Shown: positions 10,517 to 19,638, numbered from the stretch's first letter. The stretch is DNA of 64,000 nucleotides from Enterovibrio norvegicus FF-33 (GCF_000286835.2 NZ_AJYD02000038.1:3169653-3233652); one strand, 5' to 3'. The notes: a model not told the origin generated them from the sequence alone. Program-made: numbers and translations.

Positions 10517-11245
10517 TTACTCAGCGACTTCAACTAGCTCGTCTTCAGCTTGAGCTACGATGTCCTGGCTACGGCCTTCAGAGTAAGACTGAGCTGCAGC
10601 GTTCAGGTACAGTTGAACTGCACGGATTGCATCGTCGTTACCTGGGATAACCAAATCAACGCCATCCGGGTCAGAGTTGGTATCAACTACCGCGTACACT
10701 GGGATACCCAGGTTGTTTGCTTCTTTAATAGCAATGTGCTCGTGATCAGCATCGATAACGAACAGTGCGTCTGGAAGACCACCCATGTTTTTGATACCAC
10801 CCAGAGATTTTTCAAGTTTCTCCATTTCGCGGGTACGCATCAGGGCTTCTTTCTTAGTCAGCTTCTCAAAAGTACCGTCAGTTGCTTGAACTTCTAGCTC
10901 TTTAAGGCGCTTGATTGACAGACGAACAGTTTTCCAGTTAGTCAACATACCGCCTAACCAGCGGTTGTTCACGAAGTACTGGTCACAGCTTTCTGCTGCT
11001 GTTTTAACAGATTCGCTAGCGGCACGCTTAGTACCAACGAAAAGTACTTTACCTTTACGCTCACCAACTTTAGTCAGTTCGCCAAGTACTTTGTTGAACA
11101 TTGGTACAGTTTTTTCTAGGTTAATGATATGAACCTTGTTACGTGCACCAAAGATGAAAGGCTTCATCTTAGGGTTCCAGTAACGGGTTTGGTGACCAAA
11201 GTGAACACCAGCTTTAAGCATGTCGCGCATTGAAACAGTAGCCAT
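10517..11245 (-). CDS. rpsB: 30S ribosomal protein S2
   Basis: This 242-residue protein matches bacterial S2 throughout, with [20 protein letters not shown] at the start and [12 protein letters not shown] and [13 protein letters not shown] inside. It binds late to the 30S subunit and holds S1. The long GC-rich leader upstream carries the expected S2 autoregulatory region. tsf follows in the same direction. Confidence 0.98.
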   Translation of the reverse strand: MATVSMRDMLKAGVHFGHQTRYWNPKMKPFIFGARNKVHIINLEKTVPMFNKVLGELTKVGERKGKVLFVGTKRAASESVKTAAESCDQYFVNNRWLGGMLTNWKTVRLSIKRLKELEVQATDGTFEKLTKKEALMRTREMEKLEKSLGGIKNMGGLPDALFVIDADHEHIAIKEANNLGIPVYAVVDTNSDPDGVDLVIPGNDDAIRAVQLYLNAAAQSYSEGRSQDIVAQAEDELVEVAE

Positions 11246-11335
11246 TTAAAAATCCTCTCGGGGTTAGGCCTCCACATATCCCATACAGCCGACCCGCAAA
11301 GGGCACCCCGGCGCATGTGTCGATATGTGTGTGAG
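11246..11335 (-). promoter_or_regulatory. rpsB leader, probable S2 autoregulatory element
   Basis: The roughly 90 bases before rpsB contain complementary GC-rich blocks on the minus strand (GCCGGGGTGCCC, GCGGGTCGGC, then GGAGGCCTAACCCCGAGAGGA before the start). This resembles the conserved gammaproteobacterial rpsB leader to which S2 binds to repress its own translation. I recognise it by content and position; no covariance model was run. Confidence 0.6.
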
Positions 11336-11413
11336 TTAAGTTAATTGTATTGTTGAAACCACCAACATAGAACCTGAAATTCAGATTAACCAAGAAGGCG
11401 CATTTCGGCGCGC

Positions 11414-11422
11414 TTTATACCA
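11414..11422 (-). promoter_or_regulatory. Extended -10 promoter of rpsB
   Basis: The minus strand reads TGGTATAAA followed directly by the GC-rich discriminator GCGCGCC, typical of stringently controlled ribosomal promoters. No good -35 hexamer is seen. It lies about 170 bp before the rpsB start, leaving room for the long leader. Confidence 0.55.
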
Positions 11423-11475
11423 TAAAAACGCCCCTCAAATCCAGTATAAAAAAACATCTCGTCTAACGAGTAAGG

Positions 11476-11504
11476 TTTCCACAAGGCGATGCGATTGATA
11501 ATAT
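11476..11504 (+). promoter_or_regulatory. Possible promoter of map
   Basis: TTTCCA and TAATAT are spaced by 17 bp, each matching the sigma-70 consensus at 4 of 6 positions, about 60 bp before the map start. The match is moderate. Confidence 0.35.
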
Positions 11505-11564
11505 GTAGCGATAGCATTCCATTCCTCCTTTGTTTTATCGAAGGGAGCTAACTGAGAGAAAGCA

Positions 11565-12362
11565 ATGAGCGTCACTATAAAATCAGCTGAAGAAATCGAA
11601 AAAATGCGTGAGGCCGGCCGCCTTGCTGCTGACGTGCTAGAGATGATCGAACCGCATGTAAAAGCAGGCGTTACCACTGAAGAGTTGGACGACATTTGCC
11701 ACAAATACATCACGGAAACGCAAAACGCGATCCCAGCACCGCTCAACTATCATGGCTTTCCTAAATCAATATGCACGTCCATAAACCATGTGGTATGTCA
11801 TGGTATCCCGACACCATCAGATGTGTTGAAAGATGGCGACATCATCAACATTGATATCACGGTTATCAAAGATGGTTATCATGGCGACACTTCAAAGATG
11901 TTTTTGGTCGGTGACGTCACCGCTGAAGACAAAGCTCTGTGTCACGTTGCTCAAGAAAGCCTCTACCAAGCGCTGAAGAAAGTTAAGCCGGGCGCAAGAA
12001 TTGGTGACCTTGGCACTGAAATTCAGAAATTCATCAAAAACCGTCCTAAGCGTTACTCTATCGTTAAAGATTACTGTGGCCATGGTATTGGCGCCGAATT
12101 TCATGAAGAGCCGCAGGTCGTTCACTACAAGAACAGCGATCGCACAGTGATTAAGGCTGGGATGTGCTTCACTATCGAGCCAATGATTAACGCCGGAAAA
12201 TTCAACACTGAATTGGACGACAATGATGGCTGGACTGTCTATACCGCCGATAAGAAAAAATCGGCACAATGGGAACACACCATTTTGGTCACGGATACCG
12301 GATGTGAAATTCTCACTCTGCGCAGTGACGAAAAACTGCCACGCATTTTGAATAACGCATAA
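11565..12362 (+). CDS. map: Methionine aminopeptidase, type I
   Basis: The 265-residue enzyme removes N-terminal methionine from nascent proteins. The metal ligands of the pita-bread fold are visible in order: the aspartates in INIDITVIKDGYHGDTSK, the histidine in CGHGIGAEFHEEPQV, and the glutamates in FTIEPM and WEHTILV. Its length equals E. coli Map (264). It is transcribed away from rpsB, a common arrangement, and is followed by a terminator before glnD. Confidence 0.97.
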   Translation: MSVTIKSAEEIEKMREAGRLAADVLEMIEPHVKAGVTTEELDDICHKYITETQNAIPAPLNYHGFPKSICTSINHVVCHGIPTPSDVLKDGDIINIDITVIKDGYHGDTSKMFLVGDVTAEDKALCHVAQESLYQALKKVKPGARIGDLGTEIQKFIKNRPKRYSIVKDYCGHGIGAEFHEEPQVVHYKNSDRTVIKAGMCFTIEPMINAGKFNTELDDNDGWTVYTADKKKSAQWEHTILVTDTGCEILTLRSDEKLPRILNNA

Positions 12363-12373
12363 GCTTCAAAAAT

Positions 12374-12400
12374 GTCGGCCTAAGCGCCGACTTTTTTATT
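12374..12400 (+). terminator. Intrinsic terminator after map
   Basis: The stem GTCGGC / GCCGAC with a 6-base loop is followed by TTTTTTATTTT, 11 bp past the map stop. Confidence 0.8.
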
Positions 12401-12422
12401 TTGGCAAGATTCAAGGAAGATA

Positions 12423-15044
12423 ATGAACGACGTGTTGTGCGAACCATCAGACCTGACAGCGGAGCAACTCAACCTCGCTGAACTTAAAAACCAATTGGTA
12501 CTTTTCGGTGAAGACCAAAAAAACACGTTTTTGAATCGCGGGTCGGTGAACGATTTGGTTTATCAGCGCTCGGATTATTTTGACGCCTTGCTGTCACGCC
12601 TTTGGCAACACTACAACTTTGACCATCATCCAAACCTTTCCCTTATCGCCGTTGGCGGGTATGGGCGCCGAGAGCTTCACCCCCTATCGGACATTGATTT
12701 GTTGGTCTTAAGTGAAGGGGGGCTTGATAAAGATTATCAAGGTCGCATTAGCGAATTTATCACCTTGCTTTGGGATCTCAAGCTCGAAGTCGGCCATGCC
12801 GTGCGAACACTCAAAGAATGTATCGACGTCGGTTTGGATGATCTGACGGTTGCCACCAACCTTCAAGAAGCGCGTCTACTTTGTGGCAGCGAACGTATTT
12901 ATCACGAACTGAAAACCCAGATCCATTCCGAACACTTTTGGCCAAGTGCGAAATTCTTCAATGCGAAAGTGATGGAGCAAAAACAGCGTCATGCTCGTTA
13001 TCATGATACGGCTTATAACCTCGAACCTGATATCAAATCCAGTCCGGGTGGACTTCGTGACATCCACACACTAAGTTGGATTGCTCGCCGTCATTTCGGC
13101 GCCACCAGTCTACGTGAAATGAGCAAATACGGCTTTCTGACTGATGCTGAATTTCGTGAGCTTGACGAGTGTCAAACCATGCTCTGGCGCATTCGCTTTG
13201 CCCTTCACCTTGAGCTACGACGTTACGATAACCGCCTCACGTTTTCTCACCAACCCTCAGTGGCCGAAACACTGGGTTATCAAGGCGACGGCAACCGGGG
13301 TATTGAACTCATGATGAAGGACTTCTACCGCACACTGGGAAGAGTGTCTGAACTCAATAAAATGCTAATCCGCTTATTCGAAATAGCGATAGAAGACGAA
13401 CCTAACAGCAAAAAAATAGAAATATTAAGTGATGACTTTCAGCGTCGAGGCCGCCAAATTGAAGCGCGGAAACCCGCCCTGTTTCAAGCTCGACCAGAGA
13501 GCATCATGGATATGTTCCTGCACATTGCGAATGACAAATCCATCGAGTCGATTTCCGCACCGACGCTTCGCCAACTTCGTACCGCACGTCGTCGTCTGAA
13601 TCGCTTTTTGTGTGACATCCCAGAAGCCAAAGAAAAATTTATTGAGCTGACCCGTCATACCAATGCCCTGCACAAAGCTTTCCCACTCATGCATAAACAT
13701 GGGGTGTTGTCTGCTTACCTACCGCAATGGAGTCAAATTGTCGGTCAGATGCAATTTGACCTGTTCCACGCCTATACCGTGGACGAGCACACGGTTCGCC
13801 TGTTAAAGCACATCAACGGATACAGCCAAGACGAGAACCGCGACAAGCACCCTATTTGTTGTGATGTATATAATCGCTTGGCAAAACCGGAGCTTTTGTT
13901 ACTTGCCGCCATTTTTCATGACATAGGCAAAGGCCGCGGCGGCGACCATTCTGTTATAGGTGCAGAAGAAGCGTATGGCTTCTGTATTGAACACGGTTTT
14001 TCACGCCCAGAAGCCAATTTAGTGAGCTGGTTAGTGGGGAATCACCTTCTCATGTCAGTGACGGCTCAACGCCGTGATATCTATGACCCAGAAGTCATCA
14101 CAGAATTTGCGCAAAAAGTACGGGATGAAGAGCGACTCGATTACCTAATCTGCCTTACCGTGGCGGACATTAACGCCACCAATCCAGAGCTTTGGAATAG
14201 TTGGAAGCGTACCCTGCTGGCCGAACTTTACTATTCAACGCAAAAAGCGCTGCGCCGCGGATTAGAAAACCCGCCAGATGTGCGTGAACGCATCCGTCAC
14301 AATCAACATCTCGCGTCTGCACTGCTACGTAAACACGGTCACACGCCACGAGAGATTGAGCTGTTGTGGCAGCGTTTCAAAGCCGATTATTTTCTACGCC
14401 ATACTCACAAGCAAATCGCTTGGCACAGTGAACATATTTTGCATCACCATAGCAATGAACCATTGGTACTGGTAAGCAAAAACGCCACCCGCGGCGGCAC
14501 CGAGATTTTTGTGTATAGCGAAGATAGACCCAGCCTTTTTGCACGAGTAGTGGCATCGCTAGATAAGAAAAACCTTAGTGTCCATGACGCACAAATCATG
14601 ACCAGTAAAGATGGCTTCGCGCTCGATACTTTTATGGTACTCGACGCTAACAACGACGCGATTTCTGCAGATCGTCACGAAAAAATTCGCGAAGGCGTCA
14701 CGCTTGCATTAATGCAAGACGGTGCGATTACTATTCCGGTGCGTCGCGCACCGCGCAAACTGATGGCATTCAATGTAAAAACCCAAGTGACCTTCTTGCC
14801 GACTCGCACAGGTAGACGCACCTTACTTGAATTGGTTGCTTTAGATATGCCTGGATTACTCGCTCGTGTCGGTGCGGTATTTGCTCGCCAAAAGGTGTCA
14901 TTGCAAGCGGCCAAAATCACTACGATTGGCGAACGTGCAGAGGATTTCTTCATCGTCACTGATGGTGAAAGACAAGCATTGACCGAAGAAACACAGCAGG
15001 CATTAAGAGAAGCCTTATTTGATGCGCTGAGTGATGTGAGTTAA
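12423..15044 (+). CDS. glnD: Bifunctional [protein-PII] uridylyltransferase/removing enzyme GlnD
   Basis: The 873-residue nitrogen sensor uridylylates PII when glutamine is low and removes UMP when glutamine is high. The nucleotidyltransferase motif GGYGRRELHPLSDIDLLV is at residues 78-95. The HD hydrolase motif FHDIGKGRGGDHS is near residues 497-509. Two C-terminal ACT domains that bind glutamine start near FVYSEDRPSLFARV and LLELVALDMPGLLARV. E. coli GlnD has 890 residues. The map terminator lies just upstream, so expression depends on read-through or a promoter inside map. dapD, its E. coli neighbour, is 47 kb away in this window. Confidence 0.97.
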   Translation: MNDVLCEPSDLTAEQLNLAELKNQLVLFGEDQKNTFLNRGSVNDLVYQRSDYFDALLSRLWQHYNFDHHPNLSLIAVGGYGRRELHPLSDIDLLVLSEGGLDKDYQGRISEFITLLWDLKLEVGHAVRTLKECIDVGLDDLTVATNLQEARLLCGSERIYHELKTQIHSEHFWPSAKFFNAKVMEQKQRHARYHDTAYNLEPDIKSSPGGLRDIHTLSWIARRHFGATSLREMSKYGFLTDAEFRELDECQTMLWRIRFALHLELRRYDNRLTFSHQPSVAETLGYQGDGNRGIELMMKDFYRTLGRVSELNKMLIRLFEIAIEDEPNSKKIEILSDDFQRRGRQIEARKPALFQARPESIMDMFLHIANDKSIESISAPTLRQLRTARRRLNRFLCDIPEAKEKFIELTRHTNALHKAFPLMHKHGVLSAYLPQWSQIVGQMQFDLFHAYTVDEHTVRLLKHINGYSQDENRDKHPICCDVYNRLAKPELLLLAAIFHDIGKGRGGDHSVIGAEEAYGFCIEHGFSRPEANLVSWLVGNHLLMSVTAQRRDIYDPEVITEFAQKVRDEERLDYLICLTVADINATNPELWNSWKRTLLAELYYSTQKALRRGLENPPDVRERIRHNQHLASALLRKHGHTPREIELLWQRFKADYFLRHTHKQIAWHSEHILHHHSNEPLVLVSKNATRGGTEIFVYSEDRPSLFARVVASLDKKNLSVHDAQIMTSKDGFALDTFMVLDANNDAISADRHEKIREGVTLALMQDGAITIPVRRAPRKLMAFNVKTQVTFLPTRTGRRTLLELVALDMPGLLARVGAVFARQKVSLQAAKITTIGERAEDFFIVTDGERQALTEETQQALREALFDALSDVS

Positions 15045-15211
15045 GCGCACATGAAACTGGATTTATTCTCATATTCAGCATTTTAGGCGATCTCGACCAC
15101 AAGTCTCAGACATTGATCATTCCTGCTATTGGGTGTACCTAAACGCTGCTGCTAAAGTGGTATGAATCGAGCAAAAAAATTCATGTTCAGTGTGTACGTA
15201 AAGAGGCAGTT

Positions 15212-15589
15212 ATGTATCAGAATCTAAAGAATATCGGTATCGAACATCCAGAAAACATCGAGCGCTATACCCTCCGTCAGGAGGCGAACTCAGACACACT
15301 GAAGATCTACTTTCATAAAACGAAAGGCGAACTTTTTGCCAAAAGCGTCAAATTTAAATACCCACGCCAGCGTAAGAATGTGGTCGTAGACAGCGGCAGC
15401 GGTCGCTTCCGTGAAGTCACCGAGATCAACCGCAGCTTATCTCTGGTGGTTGATGAGCTAGATAAAATCGTCAGAAAAGAACAAGGCGAACAAGATGTGA
15501 AGAAGAAAATCCTGCGAGACCTTCGCCACTTAGAGAAAGTCGTTGCAAGCAAGATCGCAGAGATCGAATCAGATCTAGAGAAGCTGTAG
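15212..15589 (+). CDS. yaeH: DUF3461 family protein YaeH
   Basis: The 125-residue protein of unknown function matches E. coli YaeH almost end to end ([49 protein letters not shown]). The C-terminal half is a charged coiled-coil-like helix ending [15 protein letters not shown] lies 5 bases before the ATG. In E. coli it sits beside dapD near glnD; here only the glnD side is kept. Confidence 0.92.
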   Translation: MYQNLKNIGIEHPENIERYTLRQEANSDTLKIYFHKTKGELFAKSVKFKYPRQRKNVVVDSGSGRFREVTEINRSLSLVVDELDKIVRKEQGEQDVKKKILRDLRHLEKVVASKIAEIESDLEKL

Positions 15590-15619
15590 ACGTTTCGAGT
15601 TTCGCGCAAGATACCTAGA

Positions 15620-15645
15620 AAAAACCGCCATTTCAGGCGGTTTTT
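15620..15645. terminator. Bidirectional terminator between yaeH and truC
   Basis: The perfect stem AAAAACCGCC / GGCGGTTTTT with a 6-base loop has T-runs on both strands between the convergent genes. Confidence 0.88.
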
Positions 15646-15674
15646 AGGTTTAACAACCATGCGTTAGTTTCTTT

Positions 15675-16406
15675 TTAAAGTCTATTGCCTAACCCCAAAC
15701 CTTCTAGCACTCTGCGCCAAACCGGATCGATCGACGCTTCAATGACAATGTCTTCGCCCGTCACTGGATGTTCAAACTGCGTGCGTGATGCATGAAGCAG
15801 GAGTTGATGGCACTCAAATTCGTCACGGAACAATCTGTTGTGCCTGCCATCACCATGATTCACGTCACCAACGATATGGTGGCTCAAGTGATGCATATGA
15901 CGACGAAGTTGATGTTTGCGTCCTGTGTGTGGCTTCATTTCCACCAAGGTATAGCGACAACTTTGGTAACGTCCCATCGCAATCGGTAACTCCGCGTGTG
16001 CAATGGGCTGATATTCAGTAATCGCTTCTTTCGCTTCTGGTTCTTTTGTTGCTTTTTTATCGGCGATTTTATCCAACTCTTCTTTGAGTGGATAATCCAG
16101 GGTTGCCCCTTCTTGTATCCAACCACGCACAATCGCATGGTACGTTTTGTGAATATCACGACCGGCAAATTTTGGCATCATTTGCGACGCCATCTCAGAA
16201 GACAAAGCAAACAAAAGCACCCCCGATGTCGGTCGATCTAATCGATGGAGTGGATAAACATGTTGCCCAATTTGATCGCGAAGGGTTTGCATCACAAACC
16301 GGGTTTCGCCTTTGTCCAACCAAGAGCGATGCACAAGCATCCCTGAAGGTTTATTCACGGCAATCAGCCATTCATCACGGTAGATAATTTCAAGTTCAAT
16401 TTGCAT
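15675..16406 (-). CDS. truC: tRNA pseudouridine(65) synthase TruC
   Basis: The 243-residue RluA-family synthase has the catalytic-aspartate motif HRLDRPTSGVLLFA at about residues 54-67, preceded by VNKPSGMLVHRS and followed by HTGRKHQLRRHMHH. TruC modifies U65 in tRNA. It follows yqcC by 6 bp, the E. coli gene pair, and the two are probably cotranscribed. Confidence 0.93.
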   Translation of the reverse strand: MQIELEIIYRDEWLIAVNKPSGMLVHRSWLDKGETRFVMQTLRDQIGQHVYPLHRLDRPTSGVLLFALSSEMASQMMPKFAGRDIHKTYHAIVRGWIQEGATLDYPLKEELDKIADKKATKEPEAKEAITEYQPIAHAELPIAMGRYQSCRYTLVEMKPHTGRKHQLRRHMHHLSHHIVGDVNHGDGRHNRLFRDEFECHQLLLHASRTQFEHPVTGEDIVIEASIDPVWRRVLEGLGLGNRL

Positions 16407-16412
16407 AAATGA

Positions 16413-16739
16413 TCACTGCGAAGAAAGAGAAAAAAGGGCATCAATATCGATGGACACGCGCGTAATTTCCTCGTGACCTTGCGCACCTTGAAGTGCCTCT
16501 TCTACATAAGGAGAGATAGAAAACGAAACGGGAAGTGGATGCATATGCTCAATAAAAAACTGCATTTTAGGAATGAAAATCCATTGTAACCACTCGGTAC
16601 ATGTCAGGGTATCAATCGCAAACGGCTCCGTGCTCGCCAACGCTTCGACAGAGGGAGAAGCAACTTGCCAGTGGCCATTGCGCTCAAGTTCTCGCTGCAA
16701 CTGTGCGAGTAGCACCTCAACGTCTTGGTGTTTACTCAT
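16413..16739 (-). CDS. yqcC: YqcC family (DUF446) protein
   Basis: The 108-residue protein of unknown function contains the family's LTCTEWLQWIFIPKM and PYVEEALQG segments. ATG 16739 was chosen because GAGG is 8 bases upstream and the length then equals E. coli YqcC (109). An earlier start at 16802 would add 21 unconserved residues. It pairs with truC. Confidence 0.88.
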   Translation of the reverse strand: MSKHQDVEVLLAQLQRELERNGHWQVASPSVEALASTEPFAIDTLTCTEWLQWIFIPKMQFFIEHMHPLPVSFSISPYVEEALQGAQGHEEITRVSIDIDALFSLSSQ

Positions 16740-16915
16740 AAAATTGCCCTCTTCTTTGGCAACATGGGTTGAAATTTCAATATCGCGCAAGCATATCATC
16801 ATTCATCACATGCAGTGAAAAGGCCGATAGCCATTCCCACCAACATTCAGGCAGGGATGGATAATGAACGCCTTTCGCTCTCCGCCAACGACGGCCAGGT
16901 TATTTAGAAGTTATC

Positions 16916-17959
16916 ATGGAAAATACGCTTTCTCTCAACGCCATTTTCAGTCAGGCAAACTGTGAATTTTTGGCTTTTGACCTTAGCCGACGCGTTACTG
17001 AAATCAGTAACAAAGACTTCACTGCCATTGAAGAAAATCGCGTTGCGTACCCGTTTCCTGCTCAGCAGCATGCGCACATGGGTATCGCATTCTGGCAACC
17101 CAATCAAACACCTTGGATTTGGTTTTTGAAAATGCCACTAGATGAACGAGGACTCCTGCAACAAGCCGCACTGGGCAATTTTATCCAGTATGTTGCGCAA
17201 GCAATGGGCGCGAGTTTCGATAAAACGCTGACAGAAGAAGAGCAAGAAAAACTGGCGGCCAATCCCTACACGTTCAAGCCACAAGATGACAAGAAAGCGA
17301 TGTTCCATGCTTTCTTAACGGACAAGTTACAACAGCCTGCTAGCCAATATTATGATCATGCCCAGCACTATATGTCAGGCGAGTTAGGATGGGATAAATG
17401 GCAAGGCGTTGGCTTGCAAGGGCTTGCTGATCTTAGCGTGAGAATGGAACGCCATAACAACGCGACGCGCATTCGCAAAGCCATGAGCAATATGCCAGAC
17501 ACACCTAAATACGCCCTGCTTGGCTGTTTAGAACATTGTGATATTCCTGACGCATTGGCTGAAAGGATTGAAGAATGCATGGATACGATTTTGGCTGCTG
17601 GCAACGCCGATCTGTTTCTGCTTGCCGCGCATGTTCGAGCGTTAGCGGGGGCCTCTCCAGAAAAATGTCAATCGGTCATTGAGCGCATGCTTGCCATCCC
17701 CGCGCTGCGACACCGCGAGATGTTAATCGCTATTGCTGGGCGATGCTGGCAGTCTCTGGCCAACGATACTTTGTTAGACGCCTTCCTTATTGCCGTAGCA
17801 GAACAAAGCGATCAGGCTTTTTTCCAACAAATGGTTGCTGATCTCGTCATGATCCCATCACTTCGTCCTCAAGTACTGGCTTTATTGCACGGCAGTGCGT
17901 CAACTGAGCTAATGAATGCGGTTCAACACTTGCAAGAACACGTCAAGGCATCATCATGA
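16916..17959 (+). CDS. DUF3549 family protein
   Basis: The 347-residue, mostly alpha-helical soluble protein has no signal peptide and no recognised catalytic motif. I recognise the Vibrio DUF3549 family from the start (MENTLSLNAIFSQANCEF) and the adjacent DUF3301 gene; its function is unknown. The C-terminal half, with repeated helices such as LLAAHVRALAGASPEKCQ, resembles an ARM/HEAT-like solenoid, though this is only an impression. It shares an ATGA stop/start overlap with the next gene and is divergent from yqcC-truC. Confidence 0.75.
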   Translation: MENTLSLNAIFSQANCEFLAFDLSRRVTEISNKDFTAIEENRVAYPFPAQQHAHMGIAFWQPNQTPWIWFLKMPLDERGLLQQAALGNFIQYVAQAMGASFDKTLTEEEQEKLAANPYTFKPQDDKKAMFHAFLTDKLQQPASQYYDHAQHYMSGELGWDKWQGVGLQGLADLSVRMERHNNATRIRKAMSNMPDTPKYALLGCLEHCDIPDALAERIEECMDTILAAGNADLFLLAAHVRALAGASPEKCQSVIERMLAIPALRHREMLIAIAGRCWQSLANDTLLDAFLIAVAEQSDQAFFQQMVADLVMIPSLRPQVLALLHGSASTELMNAVQHLQEHVKASS

Positions 17960-18264
17960 TTGCAGATTTATTTTGGATCATCCTTATCGCGGTTGTTGCT
18001 AGTCTCTTCTGGCAGCAACGCCGTCAAAGCGAACTAGCAAAGCAATATATCCAACGTCGATGTCAGCAAATTAACGTGCAACTGCTGTCCATTGCGCGCG
18101 GCAACCATACGTTCGGCTGGCCTAAAGGCCCACTAAATGTACAAACTCGATACTATTTCGAATTTTCGGTTAATGGATTGGATTGCTATCAAGGCTATGC
18201 GGTAATGCAAGGAATGCGCTTGCAGGAAGTGTACATGCCTGCCTATCCAATGGTTGAAGAGTAA
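17956..18264 (+). CDS. DUF3301 family membrane-anchored protein
   Basis: The 102-residue protein has one N-terminal membrane segment (LFWIILIAVVASLFW) followed by a basic stretch and a compact soluble domain (YYFEFSVNGLDCYQGYAVM). Its function is unknown. The 4-base overlap with the DUF3549 gene implies translational coupling, so the two proteins may act together at the inner membrane. Confidence 0.78.
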   Translation: MIADLFWIILIAVVASLFWQQRRQSELAKQYIQRRCQQINVQLLSIARGNHTFGWPKGPLNVQTRYYFEFSVNGLDCYQGYAVMQGMRLQEVYMPAYPMVEE

Positions 18265-18284
18265 ATTGATAGTTTGAGTTTCGA

Positions 18285-18328
18285 GAGAGCTTTGCCACTA
18301 CACGTGAAAAATCAAGCTCTCGCTTTTT
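18285..18328 (+). terminator. Weak terminator-like hairpin after DUF3301
   Basis: An 8-bp stem (GAGAGCTT / AAGCTCTC) with a 21-base loop is followed by GCTTTTTCCTT on the plus strand. The long loop makes it a doubtful terminator. Confidence 0.4.
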
Positions 18329-18369
18329 CCTTCTCATATATCGCAACTGCTTTACTTTTTACTCTTCTA

Positions 18370-18790
18370 AAACAAGAACGGGCACGACTTTCGTCGTGCC
18401 CTGAGGTCTTACTTGCAGCTATCCTGCTACGAATGTGCTCCCTGCATCATTCCATGATCAGTGGCCGAATCCTTCAGCTCAATCCTTATCTCTCCGTCCT
18501 GGAGGTGTCCTTCGGTCTTACCTTGACCCGTCGAGTCATCCTGTCTCGATTCTCGTCCTCATCCTGAGGGTGTCCTTAACTTCATCCTGAAGTGATTCCT
18601 TAAGCCCCCATCCTGGGTTGTCCTAAGTGTCTTCCTGACCAGTAAATATCCTATCTACTGCTACGGTTCCATCCGTGTCCCTAATGCCGCATTCCTTGCT
18701 AGTAACACAATCCTTGCGTTACCTGCTCATCCTGAGCTTACCAAGTCCGTGGTGTTAGTTCCTGTTCCGTATGTCAGCATCCTTCCGACA
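18370..18790 (-). ncRNA. csrB: CsrB-type CsrA-sequestering RNA, copy 1
   Basis: Read on the minus strand, this roughly 420-base gene-free stretch contains 20 AGGA and 2 AGGGA motifs, many inside small hairpins such as CTCAGGATGAG, TTCAGGATGAA and CTCCAGGACGGAG. This is the signature of CsrB RNAs, which bind many CsrA dimers and lift CsrA repression. It ends in the 9-bp stem GGGCACGAC / GTCGTGCCC with a GAAA loop followed by GTTCTTGTTTT. Its location between yqcC and syd is the E. coli csrB locus. The start is inferred from the -10 hexamer at 18797-18802. No open frame inside it is credible. Confidence 0.92.
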
Positions 18791-18796
18791 CCGCAA

Positions 18797-18824
18797 AGAT
18801 TACGCGAACTTCATTTCAAAACAA
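18797..18824 (-). promoter_or_regulatory. Promoter of csrB copy 1
   Basis: On the minus strand TTGTTT and TAATCT are separated by 16 bp, just upstream of the inferred RNA start. The second copy has TTGTGT/TAATCT at exactly the same offset although the spacer sequence differs, which supports the assignment. Confidence 0.6.
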
Positions 18825-18957
18825 CCAACCCCAAGGTGATTGAACTCACACTTTACAACAGGCAAAACGGTAAAACGGTTAAGTACATGTTTTTTAACAC
18901 ATTTAAATTTCACTCACTTCCTATATCAACACTAAAAACAGTAGAATCCCACGCGTT

Positions 18958-18975
18958 TGTAAGAGATATCTCACA
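18958..18975 (-). promoter_or_regulatory. UvrY/VarA (GacA-type) binding site upstream of csrB copy 1
   Basis: The 18-bp imperfect palindrome reads TGTGAGATATCTCTTACA on the minus strand. It closely matches the E. coli UvrY site TGTGAGAGATCTCTTACA and the GacA pattern TGTAAG-N6-CTTACA. It starts 150 bp upstream of the repeat boundary. Confidence 0.8.
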
Positions 18976-19183
18976 AGGTTGTGAGCGTTCACCACAGGAT
19001 CAACATGCTGAGTTTTCAGGTGTAGTAGAGCCCAATCAGTTTATCTATCCGAGTTGTTGCTAATTTGTAGGTAACTTGAATGGTTTTGAGTGGTTTCACC
19101 ACAAGAAGTAGCGTGAAGCTTTTAGAATAAACGAAGAAGAAAGTTGGGGATGAAAGTCACAGTGAAGAAAAGCCAATTGCCAT

Positions 19184-19604
19184 AAACAAGAACGGGCACG
19201 ACTTTCGTCGTGCCCTGAGGTCTTACTTGCAGCTATCCTGCTACGAATGTGCTCCCTGCATCATTCCATGATCAGTGGCCGAATCCTTCAGCTCAATCCT
19301 TATCTCTCCGTCCTGGAGGTGTCCTTCGGTCTTACCTTGACCCGTCGAGTCATCCTGTCTCGATTCTCGTCCTCATCCTGAGGGTGTCCTTAACTTCATC
19401 CTGAAGTGATTCCTTAAGCCCCCATCCTGGGTTGTCCTAAGTGTCTTCCTGACCAGTAAATATCCTATCTACTGCTACGGTTCCATCCGTGTCCCTAATG
19501 CCGCATTCCTTGCTAGTAACACAATCCTTGCGTTACCTGCTCATCCTGAGCTTACCAAGTCCGTGGTGTTAGTTCCTGTTCCGTGTGTCAGTATCCTTCC
19601 GACA
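19184..19604 (-). ncRNA. csrB: CsrB-type CsrA-sequestering RNA, copy 2
   Basis: This second copy lies 814 bp to the right of the first and is identical to it except for two substitutions (positions 19585 and 19592, near the RNA 5' end). It has the same roughly 20 AGGA motifs and the same terminator stem (19194-19215) on the minus strand. Several Vibrionaceae are known to carry more than one CsrB-type RNA. Here two are in tandem, each with its own promoter and UvrY site, so both are probably active and together raise the CsrA-binding capacity. Confidence 0.92.
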
Positions 19605-19610
19605 CCGCAA

Positions 19611-19638
19611 AGATTACGCGAATCAATTTTCTACACAA
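19611..19638 (-). promoter_or_regulatory. Promoter of csrB copy 2
   Basis: TTGTGT and TAATCT are spaced by 16 bp on the minus strand, at the same offset as in copy 1. Confidence 0.6.

Larger units (their letters stand above)
18370..19622. repeat. Pair of 439-bp direct repeats (csrB units)
   Basis: Positions 18370-18808 and 19184-19622 are direct repeats differing at two positions, separated by 375 bp. The repeat starts at the terminator tail and ends at the -10 region of each RNA gene. Most of the DNA between the repeats is not shared with the DNA right of copy 2, except two short islands at equal spacing. No inverted ends, target duplication or transposase is seen, so this is a gene duplication rather than a mobile element. 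Confidence 0.95.

Noticed and set aside
18274..18567. Plus-strand reading frame of 97 codons over csrB copy 1
   Set aside because: It lies over the RNA gene, has no ribosome site, and its sequence is explained by the repeated TCCT motifs of the opposite strand.
18749..19063. Plus-strand reading frame of 104 codons spanning the csrB promoter region
   Set aside because: It crosses the RNA 5' end, promoter and UvrY box, shows no protein-like composition, and the equivalent frame is not preserved in copy 2.
18370..19622. Insertion sequence or composite transposon suggested by long direct repeats
   Set aside because: There is no transposase, no inverted ends and no target duplication, and the repeat limits coincide with RNA promoter and terminator.
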